From the NCBI RefSeq assembly GCF_014200455.1, contig NZ_JACHBW010000001.1:496001-560000 (forward strand): 64,000 nt of DNA. Direction: 5' to 3'. A program made the translations under genes and the position numbers. This document shows positions 1-7,773 of this stretch, piece after piece; the stretch's first letter is position 1; the number at the start of each line of letters is the position of its first letter. Source of the DNA: Paraburkholderia bannensis (GTDB lineage Bacteria > Pseudomonadota > Gammaproteobacteria > Burkholderiales > Burkholderiaceae). Below the pieces are notes generated by a model. The model made no database searches and was not told where the DNA came from. It worked only from the letters and a program-made list of their open reading frames with translations.

Positions 1-394
1 TGCGCTCGCCGAAGAACCGCGCGAGGCCCGTGCGTTCCAGCACGCGGCGCACCACCGCTGTATAACTGTTGCTTGCGCAGGCCTTGGGCAACGCGATCGC
101 ATCGAGCGCCTCCACTACGCCCGGAAACAACGGCGCTTCGGCGGCTTCACGCTCCGCCACGGCGCGGATCGCATCGACATCGGCAGCGGCGAGGCTGCGC
201 CCGAGCGCTTCGCTGGTACCGCCGAGCACGCGCTCGATGCGCTGGCCCAGCAGCGGCATCAGCACCGGCGCGACCGTCGCACCGGGCCAGCGCGCTTCCA
301 GTTCGCGCACCAGCACGGCAGCCGCCACCGCTTCGCTGTCGATCAGCACGCCGTCGCAGTCGCAGATCAACGCCTGAATTGCGGCATTCGTCAT
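1..394 (-). CDS. HAD-superfamily hydrolase (subfamily IA), C-terminally truncated by the window edge
   Basis: This is the N-terminal part of a HAD phosphatase of the beta-phosphoglucomutase/sugar-phosphatase type. The protein opens with the nucleophile motif DCDGVLIDSE around residues 11-20, followed by a helical cap region and an ASNS stretch that fits HAD motif II. Its ATG overlaps the TAA of the upstream permease by one base, so the two are translationally coupled in the polyol transport operon. In related polyol operons a HAD phosphatase removes phosphate from hexose or pentose phosphates; the exact substrate here cannot be told. About 131 residues are visible and the rest lies before base 1. 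Confidence 0.85.
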   Translation of the reverse strand, partial: MTNAAIQALICDCDGVLIDSEAVAAAVLVRELEARWPGATVAPVLMPLLGQRIERVLGGTSEALGRSLAAADVDAIRAVAEREAAEAPLFPGVVEALDAIALPKACASNSYTAVVRRVLERTGLARFFGER

Positions 395-1266
395 TACTTG
401 ACCGCTCCGAAAGTCAGGCCGCGCACCAGTTGCTTCTGCGAGAGCCAGCCGACGATCAGCACAGGCGCGACGGCCAGCAGCGATGCGGCGGACAGCTTGG
501 CCCAGAACAGCCCCTCAGGACTCGAATACGAGGCGATGAACACCGTCAGCGGTGCAGCGCTCGAACTCGACAGATTGATGCTCCAGAATGCTTCGTTCCA
601 CGAAAGAATGATCAGCAGAAGCGCGGTGGACGCGAGACCCGGCACCGCCATCGGCATGAGCAGATAGACGATTTCCTGCCAGGTGGCCGCGCCGTCCATA
701 CGCCCGGCTTCCAGAATGTCGCGGGGAATCTCGTTGAAGTAGGTGTAGGTCATCCATACTGCAATGGGCAGATTGATCAGCGTGTAGACGATGATCAGCC
801 CGCTCACCGAATCCAGCAGGCCGGTATTTTTCCACAGCAGATAGATCGGCACCAGCACGCCCACCGACGGCATCATCTTGGTGGACAGCATCCACAGCAG
901 GATCTTCTGCGTGCGATGGTTCGGAAAGAACGCCATCGCGTACGCGGCCGGCACGGCGAGAATCAGGCACACGAGCGTCACGCCCGCCGAAATCAGCACC
1001 GAATTCCACGCGAACGCGAAGTAGTTGCTGCGCGCGAACACCTCGCGGAAGCTGTCGAGCGTCGGCATGAAGAAGATCGTCGGGATGTAGGCCTGCTGCT
1101 CGGTCTTGAACGCCGTGATCGTCATCCAGAAGATCGGGAAGAACAAGGCGATGGCGATGGCCCATGCGAGCAACCCCGGCGCCACGCGACCGATGAACTG
1201 CAGCGGCGACGAGCGGTTGACCGCGTGCGGCGACTGCGGCACCTGTGTAGCGGTAACTTGACTCAT
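394..1266 (-). CDS. mtlG: Polyol ABC transporter permease (MtlG/SmoG type)
   Basis: Inner-membrane permease of a carbohydrate ABC importer of the CUT1 family, 290 residues, with about six membrane segments from residue 30 onward. The EAA-like loop that contacts the ATPase is at about residues 186-205 (EAGRMDGAATW). The start is the ATG at 1266 because it overlaps the stop of the preceding permease as ATGA, and an upstream extension in the same frame only reads through that gene. It works with the second permease and the binding protein upstream. The ATPase is not in the window and probably lies beyond base 1. The sorbitol/mannitol assignment rests on gene order and on resemblance to SmoEFGK/MtlEFGK, not on a test. 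Confidence 0.9.
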   Translation of the reverse strand: MSQVTATQVPQSPHAVNRSSPLQFIGRVAPGLLAWAIAIALFFPIFWMTITAFKTEQQAYIPTIFFMPTLDSFREVFARSNYFAFAWNSVLISAGVTLVCLILAVPAAYAMAFFPNHRTQKILLWMLSTKMMPSVGVLVPIYLLWKNTGLLDSVSGLIIVYTLINLPIAVWMTYTYFNEIPRDILEAGRMDGAATWQEIVYLLMPMAVPGLASTALLLIILSWNEAFWSINLSSSSAAPLTVFIASYSSPEGLFWAKLSAASLLAVAPVLIVGWLSQKQLVRGLTFGAVK

Positions 1267-2210
1267 TTTTCGTACTCCCCTTTGAGGTTGCGCGCGAGCA
1301 TGCGCACGAGGAAGAACGACACGATGTTCGCCAGCACGACAGCCAGAATGCCGCCCGCCGATGCGATGCCCACGTCGAATTGTTGCAGGCCCATCGAGTA
1401 GATCAGGTAAGTGAGATTGGTGGTGGCGTTGCCAGGACCGCCGCCCGTGGTCGTATAGATTTCGGCGAAGATCGACAGCAGGAAAATCGATTCCATCATC
1501 ACCACGACGGCAATCGCGCGGCGCAAATGCGGCAGCGTGATGTAGAAGAACAGCGAGATCGCGCCCGCGCCATCGATCTTCGCGGCTTCCTTCTGCTCCT
1601 GGTCGAGCGATTGAATCGCCGTGAAGAGAATCAGGAACGCGAACGGCAGCCATTGCCACGCCACGATCAGGATGACCGCGAACAGCGGATATTCGGCGAA
1701 CCAGTCGATCGGCGTCATGCCCAGCGAGCGCATCGCGATCGCAACGAGGCCGTACACCGGATGCAGGATCATGTTCTTCCAGATCAGCGCGCTGACGGTG
1801 GGCATCACGAAGAACGGCGCGATCGCAAAGAGGCGCGCCACGCCCATGCCAACGAACTTGCGGTCGAACAGCACCGCCATCAGCACGCCGCCGATCACGG
1901 TGATCGCCAGCACGGACACGATCAGCACGATGGTGTGTACGATCGACGGCACGAACGAGGGATCGGTGGCGAGAAACCTGTAGTTGTCGAGGCCCGCGAA
2001 ACCCTTGAGATCGGGGTTCAGCAGGTTATAGCGCGTGAACGAATACCAGATCGTCATCGCGAGCGGAATCGTCATCCACAGCAGCAGGACGGCAACCGAC
2101 GGCGAGACCAGCCAGCGCGACGCCGAGCGGCGCGTTTGCACTTGCTGCGTGTTGGGCTTGGGCGCTCGGGCTTTATTGAATAGAGGCATGGGGAGATGGA
2201 GATGACGCAT
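1263..2210 (-). CDS. mtlF: Polyol ABC transporter permease (MtlF/SmoF type)
   Basis: Second inner-membrane permease of the CUT1 importer, 315 residues. Membrane segments begin near residue 35, and the EAA loop is recognisable as EAAKIDGAGA in the C-terminal third. I chose the ATG at 2210 because AGAAGG lies about nine bases upstream. The ATG at 2189 lacks a clear ribosome binding site, and an upstream in-frame start at 2249 gives an atypical arginine-rich leader. The gene ends in a four-base ATGA overlap with mtlG. A 131-base spacer holding a stable hairpin separates it from the binding-protein gene. Confidence 0.88.
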   Translation of the reverse strand: MRHLHLPMPLFNKARAPKPNTQQVQTRRSASRWLVSPSVAVLLLWMTIPLAMTIWYSFTRYNLLNPDLKGFAGLDNYRFLATDPSFVPSIVHTIVLIVSVLAITVIGGVLMAVLFDRKFVGMGVARLFAIAPFFVMPTVSALIWKNMILHPVYGLVAIAMRSLGMTPIDWFAEYPLFAVILIVAWQWLPFAFLILFTAIQSLDQEQKEAAKIDGAGAISLFFYITLPHLRRAIAVVVMMESIFLLSIFAEIYTTTGGGPGNATTNLTYLIYSMGLQQFDVGIASAGGILAVVLANIVSFFLVRMLARNLKGEYEK

Positions 2211-2287
2211 GAGGACCACCCTTCTCTGTTGCGCGCCGCGCGGGGGCACGGCGCCTTCTTATCCTGCTTGCTGCTTCGCCTGGACCA

Positions 2288-2309
2288 CACGCGCCGGGCT
2301 GGGCGCGTG
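2288..2309 (-). promoter_or_regulatory. Intercistronic hairpin between binding protein and permease genes
   Basis: CACGCGCC and GGCGCGTG form a perfect 8-bp stem around a six-base loop. No T-tract follows on the minus strand, so it is unlikely to be a full terminator. Hairpins at this place in ABC importer operons often protect the 3' end of the binding-protein message and raise its level over the permeases. That role is inferred here. Confidence 0.5.
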
Positions 2310-2341
2310 CGGGACCGGCTTCAAGGCTTACTTACTTTTGC

Positions 2342-3664
2342 TTATTTCTGATACCCGGCTTGAGCGACAGCGCGGTCGGCGGCGGCGTTACCCGCCGTCA
2401 GCGCCTGATCGACGCTCATCTGGCCTGCCACCGCACCGGCAATGCTCTGACCCACCACCGTGCCGAACGACTGGAATTCAGGAATCCCGACGAACTGCAC
2501 ACCCGTGTAAGGCACCGGCTTCGCGGTCGGATGATTCGGATCGGCGGTCTGGATCGCCTTGAGCACGAAGTCCGAGAACGGCGCGGCCTGCTTGTACTCG
2601 GGACGCTGATAGGTCGACACGCGCGTGCCCGAGGGCACCGAGGCCCAGCCTTCATCCTTCGCGACCATTTCGATGTACTGCTTCGAGGTGGCCCATTCGA
2701 TGAACTTCTTCGCTGCGTCCTGCGACTTCGACGACTTCGGCACCGCCAGCGCCCACGACCACAGCCAGTGCGCGCCGTTCGGCGTCACGGCCGTCGGCGC
2801 GGCGGCGAAGCCGATCTTGTCCGCCACCTGGGACTGCGACTTGTTGTAGAGAATGCCGGCCGCCACCGTGGCGTCGATCCACATCGCGCATTTGCCCGAG
2901 GACATCAGCGTGAGGTTCTCGTTGAAGCCGTTCGAGCTGGCTCCCGGCGGGCCGTCCTTCTTCAGCATGTCGACATAGAAGTTCACCGCCTTCTTCCACT
3001 CAGGCGTGGTCAGTTGCGCGTGCCACTTCTCGTCGAACCAGCGTCCGCCGAAGGTGTTCACCACCGTCGTCACGTAGGCCATGTTCTCGCCCCAGCCCGC
3101 CTTGCCGCGCAGACAGATGCCGTAGGTGCCCGCCGATTTGTCGGTGAGCTTGTCGGCGAAATCGCGGATCTGGTCATAGGTCGGCTGGTCGGGCATCTTC
3201 AGGCCCTTGGCCGCGAACAGGTCCTTGCGGTAGTACGTCATCGAGCTTTCGACGTAGAACGGCAGCGCGTAGAGCGTGCCGTTGTACGAGAGACCATCGC
3301 GCGCCGTCTTCACCACATCGTTGAGATCGTAATCGGCGGGCAGGCCCGTCATGGGCGCGAGCCAGCCGCGCTTGCCCCACTGCGGCGCTTCATAGGTGCC
3401 GATCATCATCACGTCGAACTGGCCGCTGTTGGTCGTGATGTCGGTGGTGGCGCGCTGGCGCAGCACGTTTTCTTCGAGTATCACCCAGTTCAGCTTGATG
3501 CCCGGATTCGCTTTCTCGAAGGCCGGCGAGAGCTTCTTCAACTCGATCATGTCCGGGTTGTTCAACATCGCGACAGTGACGGTCTGCGCGTGCGCGGCAC
3601 CGGCCGCGGCGATCAGCGCGCCCGCGCTGAGTGTGCGCAGCACGGTCTGGAAAGCGGGTTTCAT
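2342..3664 (-). CDS. mtlE: Polyol ABC transporter periplasmic substrate-binding protein (MtlE/SmoE type)
   Basis: Extracellular solute-binding protein family 1, 440 residues, that captures sorbitol/mannitol-like sugar alcohols for the importer encoded downstream. Residues 1-26 form a Sec signal peptide ending in AHA before Q27. The mature protein starts with a beta strand (VTVAMLNN) typical of this fold and includes the family's FDVMMIGTYEAPQW stretch. The start at 3664 has AAGGAG at good distance; a start 51 bases upstream would add a charged non-signal leader. It is preceded by the SDR dehydrogenase gene with an 82-base gap and followed by the hairpin and mtlF, all on one strand. The substrate is inferred from family and context. 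Confidence 0.92.
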   Translation of the reverse strand: MKPAFQTVLRTLSAGALIAAAGAAHAQTVTVAMLNNPDMIELKKLSPAFEKANPGIKLNWVILEENVLRQRATTDITTNSGQFDVMMIGTYEAPQWGKRGWLAPMTGLPADYDLNDVVKTARDGLSYNGTLYALPFYVESSMTYYRKDLFAAKGLKMPDQPTYDQIRDFADKLTDKSAGTYGICLRGKAGWGENMAYVTTVVNTFGGRWFDEKWHAQLTTPEWKKAVNFYVDMLKKDGPPGASSNGFNENLTLMSSGKCAMWIDATVAAGILYNKSQSQVADKIGFAAAPTAVTPNGAHWLWSWALAVPKSSKSQDAAKKFIEWATSKQYIEMVAKDEGWASVPSGTRVSTYQRPEYKQAAPFSDFVLKAIQTADPNHPTAKPVPYTGVQFVGIPEFQSFGTVVGQSIAGAVAGQMSVDQALTAGNAAADRAVAQAGYQK

Positions 3665-3746
3665 GGCGTTGTCTCCTTTGTTCGTTGCGTTATGTCGTGC
3701 TGCCTGTGATGCCACCTGAGGTACTGTGCGCGTTGAAAGCGCGGAT

Positions 3747-4574
3747 TCAACTCATCCAGTTGCCGCCGTCCACGTTAAGCGTCTGCGCGGTGATGTAATC
3801 GGCGTCGTTCGAGGCGAGAAAGAGCGCCGCGCCCGTGAGATCTTCCGGCAAGCCCATGCGTCCGAGCGGCACCTCCTCGCCGACAAGCCGCTTCTTCTCG
3901 CCCAGCGGCCGATGCTCGTAGCGCGCGAACAGCGCGTCCACCTGCTCCCACATCGGCGTATCCACCACGCCCGGCGCGATGCCGTTCACATTGATCTTGT
4001 GCGGCGCGAGCGCCAGCGCCGCCGACTGCGTATAGCTGAGCACCGCTGCCTTGGTTGCACAGTAGTGCGAAACAAGCGCCTCGCCGCGCCGTCCGGCCTG
4101 CGAGGACATATTGATGATCTTGCCGCCGTGGCCCTGCTCCACCATGCGGCGCGCGACGGCCTGCATCAGGAAGAACATGCCCTTCACGTTGACCGAGAAG
4201 AGCCGATCGTAGATTTCCCAGGATTCGTCGAGCAGCGGGCGCATGTCGAACAGCGCCGCGTTGTTGAAGAGTATGTCGATGCGGCCGAAATGGCCAACCG
4301 CATCGTGGACGATGCGATCGATGTCCTCGCGGCGCGTGACGTCCGCACTGAGCACGAGCACACGGTCGGGGAACGCGTCTTTGAGCGCGGGCGCGATGGC
4401 GTCGGGCGGCTTCACGTCGACGAGCACGCAGCGCGCGCCCTCGGCCAGATAGCGGCGCGCGACCGCCTCGCCGATGCCGCTTGCCGCGCCGGTCAGCACG
4501 GCCACCTTGTCCTGCAAACGTCCTGCCGCCGGGTACGCGGAATGTGCCACAGGTTTGTCTCCAATGTCTTTCAT
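3747..4574 (-). CDS. SDR-family polyol (L-iditol/sorbitol-type) dehydrogenase
   Basis: Classical short-chain dehydrogenase/reductase, 275 residues, cytoplasmic and NAD(P)-dependent. The cofactor motif TGAASGIG is at residues 28-35, NNA at about 104-106, the catalytic serine near 157, and the YCATK active-site pair is Y171/K175. The sequence resembles Rhodobacter SmoS/PolS, which oxidises sorbitol to fructose, galactitol to tagatose, or arabitol to a ketopentose. It is the first gene of the polyol operon, so the dehydrogenase is likely made with its importer. The Shine-Dalgarno of the chosen ATG is weak. Exact polyol specificity cannot be read from sequence. Confidence 0.88.
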   Translation of the reverse strand: MKDIGDKPVAHSAYPAAGRLQDKVAVLTGAASGIGEAVARRYLAEGARCVLVDVKPPDAIAPALKDAFPDRVLVLSADVTRREDIDRIVHDAVGHFGRIDILFNNAALFDMRPLLDESWEIYDRLFSVNVKGMFFLMQAVARRMVEQGHGGKIINMSSQAGRRGEALVSHYCATKAAVLSYTQSAALALAPHKINVNGIAPGVVDTPMWEQVDALFARYEHRPLGEKKRLVGEEVPLGRMGLPEDLTGAALFLASNDADYITAQTLNVDGGNWMS

Positions 4575-4956
4575 GCTGGTGAGCCTGGCTTGAATCTCAG
4601 GCTCTCAGCCTGAACACTCGCTCACCGCATGAGCATTTGCTCTCTTGGTGGTCGAATGATCGGATACGCACGCGCACATGTCAAGGCGGACAAACGCCAT
4701 CGCAGTGGATTTCGATGGTGCGGCGCGCAAGTCGGCCGTACAACTGGTCGCAGCGCGCAGTTCGCGCGCCCGCTGTCGGAACCATTCAGCGTTGTTTCAA
4801 TATGGCGTAACCGTCAGCCTGCCGACGTCGCTCGCCTTGCTTCACGTTACGTTATATCATCGCGTCTTCACGGATTTTTGCCTTCTCGCAGGATCCGGCC
4901 CTACCCGGCTATTGTCGGAACCGTTCTCTGGCCTCGCTCTCGTCAAGGATAGAACC
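4575..4956. promoter_or_regulatory. Divergent control region between the polyol operon and the metal importer
   Basis: This 382-base region has no convincing gene. It holds two inverted repeats upstream of the polyol operon: TCAGGCT-CTC-AGCCTGA at 4597-4613 and GAGCA-TT-TGCTC at 4631-4642. Either could be the operator of a LacI- or AraC-type polyol regulator encoded elsewhere. Nearer the importer, an AT-rich GTTATATCAT at 4851-4860 is a degenerate match to Fur/Zur-type sites (weak). The ATG of the binding-protein gene is preceded by AAGGAT. Confidence 0.5.
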
Positions 4957-5919
4957 ATGTTCGCATTCACCCGCGCGACGCAGCGCGCGCGCGCCCGCCT
5001 CGCCGGAGGCGTTTCGCTCACGGCCCGCGTCCGTTCGGCCATGGCAGCGGCACTCGCCGCGAGCGCGCTGCTTGGTGCTCTATTCGGCCCGGCAGCGGCG
5101 CACGCCGCGGACACCGCGATTACGGTCGTCGCGGCCGAGAACTTCTACGGCGACGTGGTCAAGCAGATCGGCGGCAACTACGTGAACGTGACGAGCATCC
5201 TGAGCAATCCCGACCAGGACCCGCATCTCTTCGAAGCCAGCCCGAAGACCGCGCGCGCGCTCCAGCACGCCCGCGTGGTGGTGTACAACGGCGCGGACTA
5301 CGACCCGTGGATGACCAGACTGCTGGGCGCGACCGCCGCGCAAAGCAGCCAGCGCACGGTGATCGTCGCGGCGGACCTCGTCGGCAAAAAGCCCGGCGAC
5401 AATCCGCACCTCTGGTACGACCCGCAGACCATGCCCGCCGTGGCGCGCGCCGTGGGCGCAGCGCTCGACGCCGCAGACCCCGCGCACAAGAGCGTGTACG
5501 ATGCCAACCTTGCGACGTTTCTTGGCTCGCTCAAGCCGATCGACGCGAAGGTCGCGGCGCTGCGCGCGCAGTTCAAGGGCCAGCCGGTGACGGCGACGGA
5601 ACCGGTGTTCGGCTATATGTCGGATGCGATTGGCCTCGACATGCGCAACCTGCGCTTCCAGTTGGCGGCGATGAACGACACCGAGGCGAGCGCATCGGAT
5701 ATCGCGGCCTTCGAACGCGATCTGCGCGAGCATCGCGTACGCGTGCTGATCTATAACAGCCAGGCGACCGAAGCCCTCACGCGCCGCATGCTGGCCCTCG
5801 CGAAGCAGTCGAAACTGCCGACGGTCAGCGTGACCGAGACGCAGCCTGCAGGCGTGAATTTCCAGCAATGGATGCTGGCGCAGCTCGATTCGCTGGGCAA
5901 GGCGCTCGCGACCCGATAA
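4957..5919 (+). CDS. znuA: Zn/Mn-type metal ABC transporter substrate-binding protein (ZnuA-like)
   Basis: Periplasmic cluster A-I metal-binding protein, 320 residues. A long signal sequence ends near residue 50 (AHA). Two likely metal ligands are H90 (in QDPHLFE) and H151 (in NPHLWYDP). The third ligand position reads TEPVFGY, with a glutamate (E215), as in manganese-type PsaA proteins, rather than the histidine of typical ZnuA. The His-rich loop found in many ZnuA proteins is absent. The ATG at 4957 follows AAGGAT and gives a normal signal peptide; an upstream extension of the frame has none. It is the first gene of a three-gene operon with the ATPase and permease. Zinc rather than manganese is likely but not proven. 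Confidence 0.85.
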   Translation: MFAFTRATQRARARLAGGVSLTARVRSAMAAALAASALLGALFGPAAAHAADTAITVVAAENFYGDVVKQIGGNYVNVTSILSNPDQDPHLFEASPKTARALQHARVVVYNGADYDPWMTRLLGATAAQSSQRTVIVAADLVGKKPGDNPHLWYDPQTMPAVARAVGAALDAADPAHKSVYDANLATFLGSLKPIDAKVAALRAQFKGQPVTATEPVFGYMSDAIGLDMRNLRFQLAAMNDTEASASDIAAFERDLREHRVRVLIYNSQATEALTRRMLALAKQSKLPTVSVTETQPAGVNFQQWMLAQLDSLGKALATR

Positions 5920-5968
5920 ACGTCGGATAAACGTCGGATAAACGCCGCATCAACACAGATAAACGCAG
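5915..5968. repeat. 11-bp tandem repeat over the znuA stop codon
   Basis: Three tandem copies of GATAAACGTCG (the third with one change) run from 5915 to 5947, and a fourth diverged copy (GATAAACGCAG) sits at 5958-5968. The first copy contains the TAA stop of znuA. The array fills most of the space before znuC. Confidence 0.9.
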
Positions 5969-5987
5969 TCAGCAGGGAACAGAAGCA

Positions 5988-6923
5988 ATGACCGAAGCCG
6001 CGCCCGCTTCACAGCACGCGTCCCAACAGGCGTCTCAGCAACCCAACCACCGCACGCCTCAGCCGGTGCTCACGGTCGCGGGCGTGACGCTCACGCTCGG
6101 TGAGCGCACCATTCTGCGCGAGGCCAACTTCGCCGTGAACCAGGGCGAGTTCATCGGCGTGCTCGGGCCCAACGGCGCGGGCAAGACCACGCTGATGCGC
6201 TCGATCCTCGGTCTCGTGCCCGCCTCGCGCGGCGCGATCCGCGTGCTCGGCGAGCCGGTGGCGCGCGGCAATCCGAAGATCGGCTATATGCCGCAGACGC
6301 GCACTGCGCTGGCGAGCCGCCGCATTCGCGGGCGCGACTTCGTGGCGATGGCCGCCGACGGACACCGCTGGGGCCTGCCACGCGCCGACGCCGCCACGCG
6401 CGCCGATGTCTCGCGCGTGCTCGATCTGGTGGGCGCAACCCAACTCGCGGATCGCCCTTTGTCGGAGCTTTCCGGCGGCGAACGCCAGCGCCTGCTGCTC
6501 GCGCAATGCCTGCTCGGCGAACCGAAACTGCTGCTGCTCGACGAACCGCTCATCAGCCTCGATCCGCACCGTCAGCGCGGCGTGGTCGAACTGGTGCGGC
6601 GCGTGCAGCGCGAACTGGGCATCGCGGTGCTGTTCTCGGCGCACGAACTCAATCCCCTGCTCAACGCGCTCGACCGCGTGCTGTATCTGGGCAATGGCGT
6701 GGCGGCGCTCGGCAGCGTCGACGAGGTCATCACCGCGCCGGTGCTCTCGCGCCTTTACGGCTCGCCCATCGAGGTGATGCGCATGAAGGGCCGTATTTTC
6801 GTGATGTCGGGCGATGTCGAGGTCGAGAAGCACGACCACGAACACGAGCATGACCACGATCACGGCCATTCGCACGACCACGACCACAACAACAACGCCC
6901 ACGGCCATTCGCACGATGCTTGA
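5988..6923 (+). CDS. znuC: Metal ABC transporter ATP-binding protein with His-rich C-terminal tail (ZnuC-like)
   Basis: Cytoplasmic ATPase of the metal importer, 311 residues. Walker A (GPNGAGKT) is at residues 60-67, the signature LSGGE at 161-165, Walker B (LLLLDEP) at 181-187 and the switch histidine at 219. A Gln/Ser/Ala-rich segment of about 25 residues precedes the ABC domain. The last thirty residues (282-311) contain 13 histidines alternating with Asp, Glu, Ser and Gly, a probable Zn-binding tail. Most ZnuC proteins end soon after the ABC domain, so this is an extension. The gene overlaps znuB by eight bases. Confidence 0.93.
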   Translation: MTEAAPASQHASQQASQQPNHRTPQPVLTVAGVTLTLGERTILREANFAVNQGEFIGVLGPNGAGKTTLMRSILGLVPASRGAIRVLGEPVARGNPKIGYMPQTRTALASRRIRGRDFVAMAADGHRWGLPRADAATRADVSRVLDLVGATQLADRPLSELSGGERQRLLLAQCLLGEPKLLLLDEPLISLDPHRQRGVVELVRRVQRELGIAVLFSAHELNPLLNALDRVLYLGNGVAALGSVDEVITAPVLSRLYGSPIEVMRMKGRIFVMSGDVEVEKHDHEHEHDHDHGHSHDHDHNNNAHGHSHDA

Positions 6924-7698
6924 TTACGATTTCATGGTGAACGCCTTCGCGGCGTCGGGCATCGTGGCGGTGCTCGCGGGCATCGTCGGCTACTTCCTCG
7001 TGATGCGCGGACAGACCTTCGCGGGTCACGCGCTCTCGCACGTCGGCTTCACCGGCGCGACGGGCGCGGTCTTGCTCGGCATCTCGCCGATGTGGGGCAT
7101 GGTGGGCTTCACGCTGGTCGCGGGCGTGTCGATGGGCGCGCTCGGCGAAAAGCTCGCGGGCCGCGATGTGGCCATCGGCGTGATCCTGTCGTTGGCGCTC
7201 GGCTTCGGCCTGCTGTTTCTGCACTTCTTCACCGCTTACGCCACGCAAGTCACGTCGCTGCTGTTCGGCAACGTGCTGGGTGTGAACCGCGATACGCTCG
7301 GCGCGCTCGCGGCGCTGGCCGTGGCCAGTCTCGCGGCGCTCGCGGCGATCATGCGGCCGCTGCTGTTCGCCTCGCTGCAGCCGGAACTGGCCGAAGCCAA
7401 GGGCGTGTCGCTGCGTCTGGTCTCGGTGCTGTTCCTTGCCATCGCGGCGCTGGCTGTTGCGGCCTGCACGCAGATTGTCGGCGTGCTGCTGGTGTTCACG
7501 CTGATGGTCGGCCCCGCCGCCGCCGCGCAGAACCTCACCACACGTCTGTCAGTGGGTATCGTGCTCGCGGCGCTGTTCGCGCTCGCGCAGGCGTGGATCG
7601 GCGTGACGCTCGCCTACTACACCGACTGGCCGACCAGCTTCTGGATCACCGCCCTCGCCGCTGTGGTGTATGGCGCGAGCTTGATCCGACGGCGTTGA
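6916..7698 (+). CDS. znuB: Metal ABC transporter permease (ZnuB-like)
   Basis: Inner-membrane permease of the ABC-3 family, 260 residues, with seven to nine hydrophobic segments starting at about residue 8. The family-typical RGQTFAGHALSHVGF region is near residues 32-46. The start ATG at 6916 overlaps the end of znuC (ATGCTTGA), which argues for coupled translation. An upstream start in this frame would only read the His-tail codons out of frame as a poly-Thr run. A strong terminator follows the stop. Confidence 0.93.
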   Translation: MLDYDFMVNAFAASGIVAVLAGIVGYFLVMRGQTFAGHALSHVGFTGATGAVLLGISPMWGMVGFTLVAGVSMGALGEKLAGRDVAIGVILSLALGFGLLFLHFFTAYATQVTSLLFGNVLGVNRDTLGALAALAVASLAALAAIMRPLLFASLQPELAEAKGVSLRLVSVLFLAIAALAVAACTQIVGVLLVFTLMVGPAAAAQNLTTRLSVGIVLAALFALAQAWIGVTLAYYTDWPTSFWITALAAVVYGASLIRRR

Positions 7699-7718
7699 GC
7701 GCGTCCACGCAAGCAGAT

Positions 7719-7756
7719 AAAAACGGCGTTGCCCTTTGCGGAGCAACGCCGTTTTT
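7719..7756 (+). terminator. Rho-independent terminator of the metal importer operon
   Basis: AAAAACGGCGTTGC pairs perfectly with GCAACGCCGTTTTT across a ten-base loop. The stem is followed by T-rich sequence, and its A-rich 5' arm would also let it stop the convergent patatin transcript on the minus strand. Confidence 0.9.
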
Positions 7757-7773
7757 CATTTTGCGCCAAGGCT

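Noticed and set aside
4678..4956. N-terminal extension of the metal-binding protein
   Set aside because: The upstream in-frame ATG at 4678 would place a long non-signal region before the signal peptide; the ATG at 4957 has a good ribosome binding site.
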